A DNA stretch of 6,571 nucleotides from Pedosphaera sp. (GTDB taxonomy: Bacteria > Verrucomicrobiota > Verrucomicrobiia > Limisphaerales > Pedosphaeraceae), in NCBI GenBank assembly GCA_028293465.1, contig JAQGOT010000016.1, forward strand, positions 1-6,571, written 5' to 3'. The translations under genes and the position numbers were made by a program. Each line of letters opens with the position of its first letter. The stretch's first letter is position 1. Below, one piece after another: positions 1 to 4,999 of the stretch. The notes beneath the pieces were generated by a model. The model was not told where the DNA came from. It did no database searches and saw nothing but the letters and a program-made list of their open reading frames with translations.

Positions 1-750
1 CGCCGGCGGCCGCTCGGTAAGCGTCGCCACCGCCCCGCCCGATTGCTCGACCAGGAAAGTCACCGCGCTGGCCGCCGCCGCCAGGCCCAGGAACGGCACC
101 TTCTCCCAGACCAGCCGCCGCCAGGGCACCCCGCCCCGGTTCAGGGGCCACCAGTCCAGCAACAGCAGCACGCAGTGCAGGGTCACCACCATCGGCTTGG
201 ACAACAACCCCAGGGCAAAGCAGAGCAGGGTCAGGAGGTAGCGCCGGCGCCCGGGCCGCTCCACGTAGCGCCCATAGGCCAGCAGCGTCAGCAGCCAAAA
301 GCAGGCGCCCAGCACGTCCTTGCGCTCGGCCACCCACGCCACCGACTCCACATGCAGGGGGTGCCACGCAAAGAGCGCCGCCACCACGGCGCTGCGCCCG
401 GTGGCGCCCGTCATCCGGCGCAGCACCGCAAACAACAACAGCGTGTTGGCCAGGTGCAGGAGCAGGCTGGTCAGGTGGTGGCCACCCGGCCACAGGCCCC
501 AGAGCTGGCAGTCCACCATGTGCGAAATCCAGGTCAGCGGATGCCAGTTGCCGGCGTAGCCGCTCGTGAAGGCCCACGCCACCGCCCCCGGCGTCACCCC
601 CCCCTGCACGTGCGGATTGGCGGTCACGTAGTCCAGATCGTCGAAGTTGGTGAAATCGTGGAACAGCACCTGGCCGTAGGCCAAGAGGGTGCCCAGCACC
701 AGGCCCAGGCAGAGGAGCAGGAATCGACGCTTATGAGTGGAACTTGCCAT
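1..750 (-). CDS. TMTC-like multi-pass membrane glycosyltransferase, N-terminal part (C-terminus beyond left edge)
   Basis: The reverse strand is open from the ATG at 750 to the window edge, giving 250 residues without a stop. A hydrophobic segment at about residues 10-26 follows a basic start (HKRR). Next come FTNFDD (33-38), NPHVQ (45-49), NWHPLTW (68-74) and HPLHVESVAWVAERKDVL (130-147), then hydrophobic stretches near 93-110, 120-130, 147-160, 171-184 and 188-199. These motifs match bacterial relatives of the eukaryotic TMTC O-mannosyltransferases (GT-C fold, DUF1736 region). In that family the early acidic pair is the likely catalytic or metal-binding site facing away from the cytoplasm, and TPR repeats usually follow the membrane part; here they would lie past the edge. 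The role, transfer of sugar from a lipid carrier to protein, is inferred. An AAGGG stretch about 9 bases upstream is a weak ribosome-binding site. The gene is visibly more GC-rich than the pseudopilin gene. Family call is firm; substrate is unknown. Confidence 0.85.
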   Translation of the reverse strand, partial: MASSTHKRRFLLLCLGLVLGTLLAYGQVLFHDFTNFDDLDYVTANPHVQGGVTPGAVAWAFTSGYAGNWHPLTWISHMVDCQLWGLWPGGHHLTSLLLHLANTLLLFAVLRRMTGATGRSAVVAALFAWHPLHVESVAWVAERKDVLGACFWLLTLLAYGRYVERPGRRRYLLTLLCFALGLLSKPMVVTLHCVLLLLDWWPLNRGGVPWRRLVWEKVPFLGLAAAASAVTFLVEQSGGAVATLTERPPA

Positions 751-806
751 CAGTTCAGACCCTTCCCTTGCCAGAAAGGAGAGCGTGACAAAAGCAAAAT
801 ACTTTG

Positions 807-837
807 GCCGAGTCGCTGGAGGCGATGCGAGCTCGGC
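807..837 (-). other. Stem-loop in the presumed 5' leader of the TMTC-like gene
   Basis: GCCGAG (807-812) pairs with CTCGGC (832-837). A small internal loop follows, then CGC (814-816) pairs with GCG (827-829), leaving a ten-base apical loop. The hairpin lies 57 bases upstream of the start at 750. No U tract follows on either strand, so it is not a simple terminator. It could be a leader structure or chance. Confidence 0.3.
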
Positions 838-851
838 AAGTTTGGCGCGTT

Positions 852-881
852 ATTTTCACGCGGAATGCGTGAAAATTTCAC
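852..881. promoter_or_regulatory. Clustered palindromic operator candidate (three TTTCAC half-sites)
   Basis: ATTTTCACGC (852-861) and GCGTGAAAAT (867-876) form a perfect 10-bp inverted repeat around GGAAT. The right arm overlaps a second palindrome, GTGAAA-A-TTTCAC (869-881). The TTTCAC half-site therefore occurs three times in alternating orientation: 854-859, 869-874 (reverse) and 876-881. It lies between two divergent genes, about 100 bases upstream of the start at 750 and about 150 upstream of the start at 1030. No T tract follows on either strand, which argues against a terminator. A dimeric repressor or activator site is the natural reading; the regulator is unknown. Confidence 0.5.
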
Positions 882-892
882 CACAGCAGGGT

Positions 893-966
893 TTGAACAT
901 TCGAAATGATTGGCTTTTTCGGAGGGAGGGGCGGTGGCACCGTGACTGCTATTGAAACATTCAAAT
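893..966 (+). repeat. Pair of imperfect 15-base direct repeats upstream of the pseudopilin gene
   Basis: TTGAACATTCGAAAT (893-907) and TTGAAACATTCAAAT (952-966) differ by one inserted base each way. The second contains a perfect small inverted repeat, TTGAA-ACA-TTCAA (952-964). Spacing between copy starts is 59 bases. The second copy lies just before the TTGACA element, where a regulator could act. Short AT-rich repeats can arise by chance. Confidence 0.25.
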
Positions 967-970
967 CAGG

Positions 971-996
971 TTGACACTGCGAACAGTTTATTTAAA
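971..996 (+). promoter_or_regulatory. Candidate sigma-70-type promoter for the pseudopilin gene
   Basis: A perfect TTGACA box (971-976) is followed by the AT-rich block TTTATTTAAA (987-996). The best -10 match is TTTAAA (991-996), but its 14-base spacing is shorter than the usual 16-18, which weakens the call. The region is much more AT-rich than its surroundings. Transcription from here would begin near 1003-1005, leaving a leader of about 25 bases before the ATG at 1030. CGAAC (980-984) and GTTCG (997-1001) bracket the AT block as a small inverted repeat. Confidence 0.4.
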
Positions 997-1029
997 GTTC
1001 GCGGACTGTTACCCAAAACGAAAAAAAAC

Positions 1030-1761
1030 ATGAAGAACACACGCAAATTCAAACTTGGGGCTTTCACTCTTATTGAGCTGTTAGTCGTTATCGCCATCAT
1101 CGCCATTCTGGCCGGTCTTTTGCTGCCGGCGCTGGCCAAAGCCAAGCAGAAGGCTATCCGCATCAGCTGCGTCAACAATCTCAAGCAGGTGGGGTTGTCT
1201 TTTCGCATTTGGTCGGGTGATAACCGGGACCGTTTTCCTCAAGCGGTTACGATTGCCGAAGGCGGAGCGGCGCCTAACACCGGCACCATCCAACCAGCTG
1301 CAGTTTTTCAGGTTTACCAATGCATGTCCAATGAGCTGAACACACCGAAGGTTGTGATTTGCCAGGCGGACGACCGGCCTATCGCCACGAACTTCGTCAG
1401 CACCGGCACTGGAGCCAGCTTCTTGGGCAATACGAACGTCTCCTACTTCGTCGGCAAAGATTGTGAGGAAACTCAACCGGCGGAGTTGCTCGCTGGTGAT
1501 CGCAATATCTATGGTCCTACGGCCTTGGTCACCGCCAACGGCGGTTTTGGCAATGGGCCCACGACCAGTATCACCTTCGGCACCAATATCACCGCCGGCG
1601 TAACCGTGCCTGCTTGGACCGACAAGATGCACCAAAAGAACGGGAATATCACCCTGGCCGACGGCAGCGTTCAGCAGTTGAGCGGTTCCCGTTTGCGTGA
1701 TGCCATGCGCGTTTCCGGCGATCCCCTTGGAACTGCCGGCAACGTCATCTTCTTCCCGTAA
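1030..1761 (+). CDS. Type II secretion/type IV pilus-like pseudopilin with H-x9-DG motif
   Basis: The 243-residue protein starts with a short basic leader (MKNTRKFKLG), then AFTLIE and a hydrophobic helix (residues 17-35) ending in LLPAL. This is a class III signal peptide, cut by prepilin peptidase. The next block, CVNNLKQVGLSFRIWSGDNRDRFP (47-70), is typical of the abundant pseudopilins of Verrucomicrobiota and related PVC phyla. Near the C-terminus H201 and D211-G212 form the H-x9-DG motif that defines a processing-associated subfamily. The product is expected in the inner membrane or a pseudopilus; its partner machinery is not in the window. The reading frame extends upstream to an ATG at 952. 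I chose 1030 because its leader has normal length and the candidate promoter at 971-996 lies downstream of 952. No Shine-Dalgarno is visible; eight A residues (1021-1028) precede the start. The gene appears monocistronic, with a terminator 27 bases after the stop. Confidence 0.9.
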   Translation: MKNTRKFKLGAFTLIELLVVIAIIAILAGLLLPALAKAKQKAIRISCVNNLKQVGLSFRIWSGDNRDRFPQAVTIAEGGAAPNTGTIQPAAVFQVYQCMSNELNTPKVVICQADDRPIATNFVSTGTGASFLGNTNVSYFVGKDCEETQPAELLAGDRNIYGPTALVTANGGFGNGPTTSITFGTNITAGVTVPAWTDKMHQKNGNITLADGSVQQLSGSRLRDAMRVSGDPLGTAGNVIFFP

Positions 1762-1788
1762 TACTGATTTAATCAATCGCAAAAACAC

Positions 1789-1819
1789 AAAGGCATCCGC
1801 AAGGATGCCTTTTTTGTTT
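1789..1819. terminator. Rho-independent terminator, probably bidirectional
   Basis: AAAGGCATCC (1789-1798) and GGATGCCTTT (1803-1812) form a perfect ten-base-pair stem closed by a GCAA (GNRA) tetraloop, followed by TTTGTTT on the plus strand. It starts 27 bases after the pseudopilin stop, as expected for its terminator. On the minus strand the same stem is followed by TTTGTGTTTTTG, so it may also stop transcripts from the epimerase unit coming the other way. Confidence 0.9.
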
Positions 1820-2082
1820 GTACGGCCAGCGGCTTTCCCCACACTGCGGAGGCTTTGGTTTGTCCCCGAACCTTCGCGTGCGGGGGCGGGATACCCAAAG
1901 GTTGAATCCGTTCTGGTTCCTCTCCTCCTCCATGGGTTGGTCATTCATGGTAACTCTGCCAATTACGATGACGCAGGTGACGTGAGTTTGAACCCGCGCG
2001 GGCAAGCCGTGGCGCGAGTGAGCGAATGCGGACAGACCTTCCCATCAGCGCAACCGGTCCTGTGAAGCGAGCGGGTGGCGGA
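1820..2082. other. Intergenic region between convergent genes, no gene supported
   Basis: This stretch separates the terminator from the stop codon of the minus-strand epimerase gene. Open frames exist on both strands, but their translations are low-complexity or rich in Arg, Pro and Gly, have no recognisable motif and lack ribosome-binding sites. I found no tRNA-like cloverleaf or CRISPR repeat, and no IS ends. Weak inverted repeats are present (CCCCG 1864-1868 with CGGGG 1881-1885; AACCTT 1869-1874 with AAGGTT 1898-1903). If the terminator at 1789-1819 serves the minus strand, this is the 3' untranslated region of the epimerase transcript. Confidence 0.5.
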
Positions 2083-3048
2083 TCAGAGAGCCGCGGCGGT
2101 GAGTTCGATGATGGTCCGGAGCGCGGTGGCGGGGCGAAATTGCGTGGCTTGAAATAATTTGTCCACGACCGGCTTGCGCCGGCGCATGTCCTCGAAACCC
2201 GGCGCGTAAGCCTGATTGTAAGAAACGAATTCGATGGGCGAGGAGGAGTTGAGAATCCTCACCACGTGTTGGGCGAGTTCGAGGATGCTGATTTCCTCAG
2301 TACTGCCGACATTGAACACCTCACCACGGGCAGCGGGACACTGTTGCAGCCGGACCAAGGCTTCGACCGTGTCATTGACATAACAAAAACAACGGGTTTG
2401 CCGGCCATCATCGTGAACTTTCAGCGGTTGTCCGCTGCGCGCGGCGGCGATGAAACGGGGCAGCACCATGCCGTAACGGCCGGTCTGGCGCGGGCCGACG
2501 GTGTTGAACAGGCGGGCGATCACCACCGGCAGCGAGCGTTCCTTGGCATGGGCCAAGGCGAGGAATTCGTCCATCAGCTTCGAGCAGGCATAGCTCCAAC
2601 GTCCGTGATGCGGCGGGCCAATCAGTAAATCATCCTCCTCGGTGAACGCCGCTTTCTGGCTCTTGCCATAAACCTCCGAGGTCGAGGCCAGGAGCAAGGG
2701 CACCCTTTTATCCGCCGCTGCCCGCAGCAAAACTTCCGTTTCGTGCAGATTGGTTTCCAGCACGTGGATGGGTGAGTTCACGACCAATTCAACCCCGACC
2801 GCGGCCGCGAGATGATAAATGGATTCAGCGTCGCCGACGATCCCGGTCAACTCCCGGCACTGAGACACTTTGCCGCGGATGATCCGCAGGTCGGGATGGG
2901 CTGCGACGGCTTTTAAATTTTCCAGGCTGCCGGTGGAACAATCATCGATGACCGTGACCGCTTTTCCATCGGCCAACAGACGTTCCACCAGGTGGGAACC
3001 AATGAACCCGGCGCCGCCGGTCACCAAGACGTATGGTTTGGTGGGCAT
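2083..3048 (-). CDS. NAD-dependent nucleotide-sugar epimerase/dehydratase (extended SDR)
   Basis: The 321-residue protein has the extended short-chain dehydrogenase layout. The Rossmann motif TGGAGFIGSHL lies at residues 10-20, with D35 placed to bind the NAD ribose. Then come HLAA (79-82), the catalytic-region STSEVYG (122-128), the Y-x3-K pair Y153/K157, RLFNTVGPRQ (179-188) and DDGRQTRCFCYVND (213-226), which sits where this family binds the sugar nucleotide. Length is normal and no key residue is missing. The pattern is close to the mixed group of UDP-glucose 4-epimerases, UDP-glucuronate decarboxylases and GDP-mannose 4,6-dehydratases, so the exact substrate cannot be read from sequence. 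The enzyme is cytoplasmic and probably makes a sugar donor for polysaccharide or envelope glycan. Its ATG overlaps the amidase stop by one base (TGATG) and no good Shine-Dalgarno precedes it, so translation is probably coupled to the amidase gene. Confidence 0.9.
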   Translation of the reverse strand: MPTKPYVLVTGGAGFIGSHLVERLLADGKAVTVIDDCSTGSLENLKAVAAHPDLRIIRGKVSQCRELTGIVGDAESIYHLAAAVGVELVVNSPIHVLETNLHETEVLLRAAADKRVPLLLASTSEVYGKSQKAAFTEEDDLLIGPPHHGRWSYACSKLMDEFLALAHAKERSLPVVIARLFNTVGPRQTGRYGMVLPRFIAAARSGQPLKVHDDGRQTRCFCYVNDTVEALVRLQQCPAARGEVFNVGSTEEISILELAQHVVRILNSSSPIEFVSYNQAYAPGFEDMRRRKPVVDKLFQATQFRPATALRTIIELTAAAL

Positions 3049-4253
3049 CAGTTCGTTTTTACTTCCGAAGCTGGGGGGGTGGCGGCGGGTGGGTGGGTGG
3101 CCAGGCTGACGGTGCCCGAATCCTGCAGTAATGCGCCCGCCAGCGTCTCGGCCAGCTTTTGCCGGTAAGCCGGATCGGCGATCTGCCGGGCTTCCTTGGG
3201 ATTGGACAAATAGCCGCCTTCCACCAATACCGCCGGACGGTTTTGGCCTTGCAAGACCCCCAGAAACCGCGCCCGGCGGACACCGCGATCCTGGAAGCCG
3301 TTGACCTTCAATACCGCGCGATGCAGCAGCACGGCGTACTGAAGGTTCTCAACATCGAACTTGTTATTTGGAAAACTGAGCCCGGCATTATCGTGAAACC
3401 CGCGGGTCAAGTTCGAGGGCATGCCCGCGGGCGTAAGACAATACGTTTCCAGCCCGGCCTGCGCATGGTCCGGGGAGGAGGAATTGAAATGGAGGCTGAG
3501 GAACAAATCGGCTTTGTGTTGTTCGGCGAAGACGACGCGGTTCGAAAGGGCGAGGTTCAGGTCGTTGGTGCGGGTGAGCAGGATGGTCCAGCCGTTGGTA
3601 ACCAAAAGGGCTTGCAAGCGGCGGGCGAGGTCGAGCGTGTAATCCTTTTCGAATTGATTGTTATAGGCGCTTTTGGCTCCCGTATCCATGCCCCCGTGAC
3701 CGGGATCGATCACGATAACCCGGTTGGACTTGACCACCCCGGACGGATAGGTGACCAGCGGCTCAAAATTCTTGCGCACATCGAGGTTATGAATGCAGGG
3801 GCGGCCGTTGATGATCTGGGGAGCAAAGCCCAGGAGGTATTCCAGACCATTCCAATGGGCGGTTTGACTGCCAATCTTGACGGTCATGGTGCCGTTGCTC
3901 GCGGTGATGGCATAGACCTGGGAGGCGTCGGCAGAGACGCGCCGTGGGGCGGCGAAACTGTTCACCTGGGACCAGCGTTCCAAGGGGACCCAGGTTTCGG
4001 TGAAACGATTGGTGGGAGTCGGCGCCGGGGGCGGGGCAAGCACGGGGGCGGGGGGCGGGGTTGGCGCCGGCACGGGTTTGGCCGCGACGATCGGCGCGGG
4101 CTCGGTCACCACCACCTGCTCCGGTTCGGAAACCAGCGTGAAATCCGGCGGACGCTCTCGCGAGGCTGTGGAGCAGCCGGCCAGCGCGAGACAAAGAAAA
4201 AGAAATGCTCTGCCACAGTATGACACACCCTTATTGTGCGAAACCAAAGCCAT
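3048..4253 (-). CDS. Lipoprotein N-acetylmuramoyl-L-alanine amidase (Amidase_3)
   Basis: The 401-residue protein cleaves the amide bond between N-acetylmuramic acid and the stem peptide of peptidoglycan. It begins with a signal peptide ending in LAGC (24-27), a lipobox, so it should be anchored by a lipid on C27. A Pro/Ala-rich linker covers about 52-81. Residues 84-170 form a small domain (WVPLERW, then NGLEYLLGFAPQIINGRP) that resembles the copper-amine-oxidase N-terminal-like modules often found before such amidases; this assignment is tentative. The amidase domain runs from about 178 to 372: DPGHGG (183-188), E202, SLHFN (253-257), DRGVRRARF (322-330) and VEGGYLSN (344-351). H186, E202 and H255 are the expected zinc ligands and E345 the catalytic glutamate. 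A Pro/Ala/Thr-rich tail follows. The first gene of a two-gene unit, it starts with ATG at 4253 without a clear Shine-Dalgarno; a GTG nine codons in is a less likely start. Confidence 0.92.
   Translation of the reverse strand: MALVSHNKGVSYCGRAFLFLCLALAGCSTASRERPPDFTLVSEPEQVVVTEPAPIVAAKPVPAPTPPPAPVLAPPPAPTPTNRFTETWVPLERWSQVNSFAAPRRVSADASQVYAITASNGTMTVKIGSQTAHWNGLEYLLGFAPQIINGRPCIHNLDVRKNFEPLVTYPSGVVKSNRVIVIDPGHGGMDTGAKSAYNNQFEKDYTLDLARRLQALLVTNGWTILLTRTNDLNLALSNRVVFAEQHKADLFLSLHFNSSSPDHAQAGLETYCLTPAGMPSNLTRGFHDNAGLSFPNNKFDVENLQYAVLLHRAVLKVNGFQDRGVRRARFLGVLQGQNRPAVLVEGGYLSNPKEARQIADPAYRQKLAETLAGALLQDSGTVSLATHPPAATPPASEVKTN
3073..3097 (+). other. G-quadruplex-capable tract at the 3' end of the amidase gene
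   Basis: On the plus strand G runs occur at 3073-3079, 3087-3089, 3091-3093 and 3095-3097. Loops are seven, one and one bases. This fits the standard four-run quadruplex pattern. The G-rich strand is the template strand of the minus-strand amidase gene. The coding strand specifies part of the Pro/Ala/Thr-rich tail, so amino-acid composition alone could explain the runs. Confidence 0.4.
4027..4060 (+). other. G-quadruplex-capable tract in the amidase linker region
   Basis: Five runs of four or more G lie on the plus strand: 4027-4031, 4033-4036, 4044-4048, 4050-4055 and 4057-4060, with loops of one, seven, one and one bases. A GGCGCC palindrome sits on each side (4021-4026 and 4063-4068). The tract is on the template strand of the amidase gene and encodes the Pro/Ala linker. 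Confidence 0.45.
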
Positions 4254-4286
4254 GACTCAAGAAGTTTTGGGCTTTTCTGCCATATC

Positions 4287-4306
4287 CCGTTCGAGGGTTC
4301 AAACGG
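4287..4306. promoter_or_regulatory. Inverted repeat in the amidase/ubiX divergent intergenic region
   Basis: CCGTTCGA (4287-4294) and TCAAACGG (4299-4306) form an eight-base inverted repeat with one mismatch around GGGT. It is the clearest symmetric element between the two divergent transcription units, 34 bases upstream of the amidase start. It could be an operator for either gene or a hairpin in the amidase leader. It has no T tract, so is not a terminator. Confidence 0.35.
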
Positions 4307-4308
4307 AC

Positions 4309-4338
4309 TTGCGGGTTATGCGGCCCACCCCCATCATA
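4309..4338. promoter_or_regulatory. Weak overlapping promoter candidates for amidase and ubiX units
   Basis: On the plus strand TTGCGG (4309-4314) and CATCAT (4332-4337) are spaced 17 bases apart, a weak sigma-70-like pair in front of the ubiX gene. On the minus strand TATGAT (4338 to 4333) matches five of six bases of a -10 box for the amidase gene, but no good -35 is seen. Both are tentative. Confidence 0.22.
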
Positions 4339-4349
4339 GGAACTTGGAT

Positions 4350-4379
4350 ATGAAATCGACGAAAGCCGTCCGCGCTTGA
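4350..4379 (+). other. Possible nine-residue leader ORF overlapping the ubiX start
   Basis: ATG at 4350 opens a nine-codon frame (MKSTKAVRA) ending in TGA at 4377-4379, which overlaps the proposed TTG start of ubiX (4376-4378). It could aid re-initiation at the TTG. Alternatively it is the true N-terminus of the UbiX protein displaced by a one-base indel, or simply chance. Confidence 0.25.
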
Positions 4380-4933
4380 GAATACTGGTCGCCATCACTG
4401 GAGCCAGCGGTGCGCTTTACGCGCAGCGGCTGCTTGATAATTTGGACCCGCTTCAGCACGAAATTCACGTGGTGTTGAGCAACTACGCCCAGGTGGTGAT
4501 CGCGCAGGAAATGCCCGCGGGTCTTCGTCTCCCCGCCGGGGTGAAGAGTCACGGGCTGAAAAGCATGAACGCCCCCTTTGCGAGCGGGTCGAATCCGTTT
4601 GATGTCATGGTCGTGATTCCGTGCAGCATGGGCACCTTGGGGCGCATAGCGCATGGTTACAGCGAGGATGTGCTGTTGCGCGCGGCGGATGTGATGTTGA
4701 AGGAACGCCGCAAACTCATCCTGGTTCCGCGCGAGACGCCGCTGAACTTGATCCATGTAAAAAATCTCGAACTGTTGCTGCTCGCCGGCGCGGTGGTGTT
4801 GCCGGCCAACCCTTCCTTTTACACCCAACCCCAAACGGTGGAGCAGGTCGTGGATACCGTGGTGGCCCGCGTGCTCGATCATATCGGAGTGCCGCATCAA
4901 CTGGTCGCCCGATGGAAGGCGGAAGCGGAATAA
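4376..4933 (+). CDS. ubiX: UbiX-like flavin prenyltransferase
   Basis: The 185-residue protein is full length for UbiX, which joins a dimethylallyl group to FMN to make prenylated FMN, the cofactor of UbiD-type decarboxylases. TGASGALYA (8-16) is the FMN-binding start. PCSMGTLGRIAHG (82-94) and the KERRKLILVPRETPLN block (109-124) follow, with PSFYTQPQT (146-154) near the end. R102, K109, R119, E120, Y149 and R165 keep the spacing of the substrate phosphate-binding and active-site residues described for Pseudomonas UbiX, so it should be active. In this setting it would serve the decarboxylation step of futalosine-route menaquinone synthesis; some authors name that paralogue mqnM. The frame has a stop at 4337 and no ATG before the conserved RILVAITGASG, so TTG at 4376 is the only common start codon. 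No Shine-Dalgarno is visible. First gene of the operon with the ubiA-like gene and mqnE. Confidence 0.92.
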   Translation: MRILVAITGASGALYAQRLLDNLDPLQHEIHVVLSNYAQVVIAQEMPAGLRLPAGVKSHGLKSMNAPFASGSNPFDVMVVIPCSMGTLGRIAHGYSEDVLLRAADVMLKERRKLILVPRETPLNLIHVKNLELLLLAGAVVLPANPSFYTQPQTVEQVVDTVVARVLDHIGVPHQLVARWKAEAE

Positions 4934-4995
4934 TGGACGCCATGCATGGAAACCACGGGATGTTCGCCGCCGCCCCGGATTTAAATCGCCGCTAA
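4933..4995 (+). other. Twenty-residue ORF bridging ubiX and the ubiA-like gene
   Basis: The ATG overlaps the ubiX stop (TAATG), and the TAA at 4993-4995 lies four bases before the ATG of the next gene. The frame encodes MDAMHGNHGMFAAAPDLNRR, which matches nothing I know. It fills the 66-base gap almost exactly, so ribosomes leaving ubiX could travel through it to the next start. Chance is a fair alternative. Confidence 0.25.
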
Positions 4996-4999
4996 AACG

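Noticed and set aside
852..876. Rho-independent terminator reading of the 10-bp inverted repeat
   Set aside because: Neither side is followed by a T tract (TTCACC on plus, AACGCG on minus), and it lies between divergent rather than convergent genes.
43..909. Long open frame on the plus strand opposite the TMTC-like gene
   Set aside because: Its translation is rich in Gln, His, Arg and Pro with no family motif, while the opposite strand carries a clear conserved protein. It is an antisense shadow of GC-rich coding DNA.
1081..1944. 287-codon minus-strand frame opposite the pseudopilin
   Set aside because: Runs through the strong terminator hairpin and opposite a clear pseudopilin; composition is typical of a shadow.
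1898..1945. Possible tRNA end (GGTTGAATCC followed by a CCTCCTCCA)
   Set aside because: The T-loop lacks the required TTCRA pattern with a pairing five-base stem, and no matching acceptor arm or anticodon arm could be built.
3159..4223. 354-codon plus-strand frame opposite the amidase
   Set aside because: Low-complexity Gly/Arg/Val-rich translation without motifs; the minus strand has all amidase catalytic residues in order.
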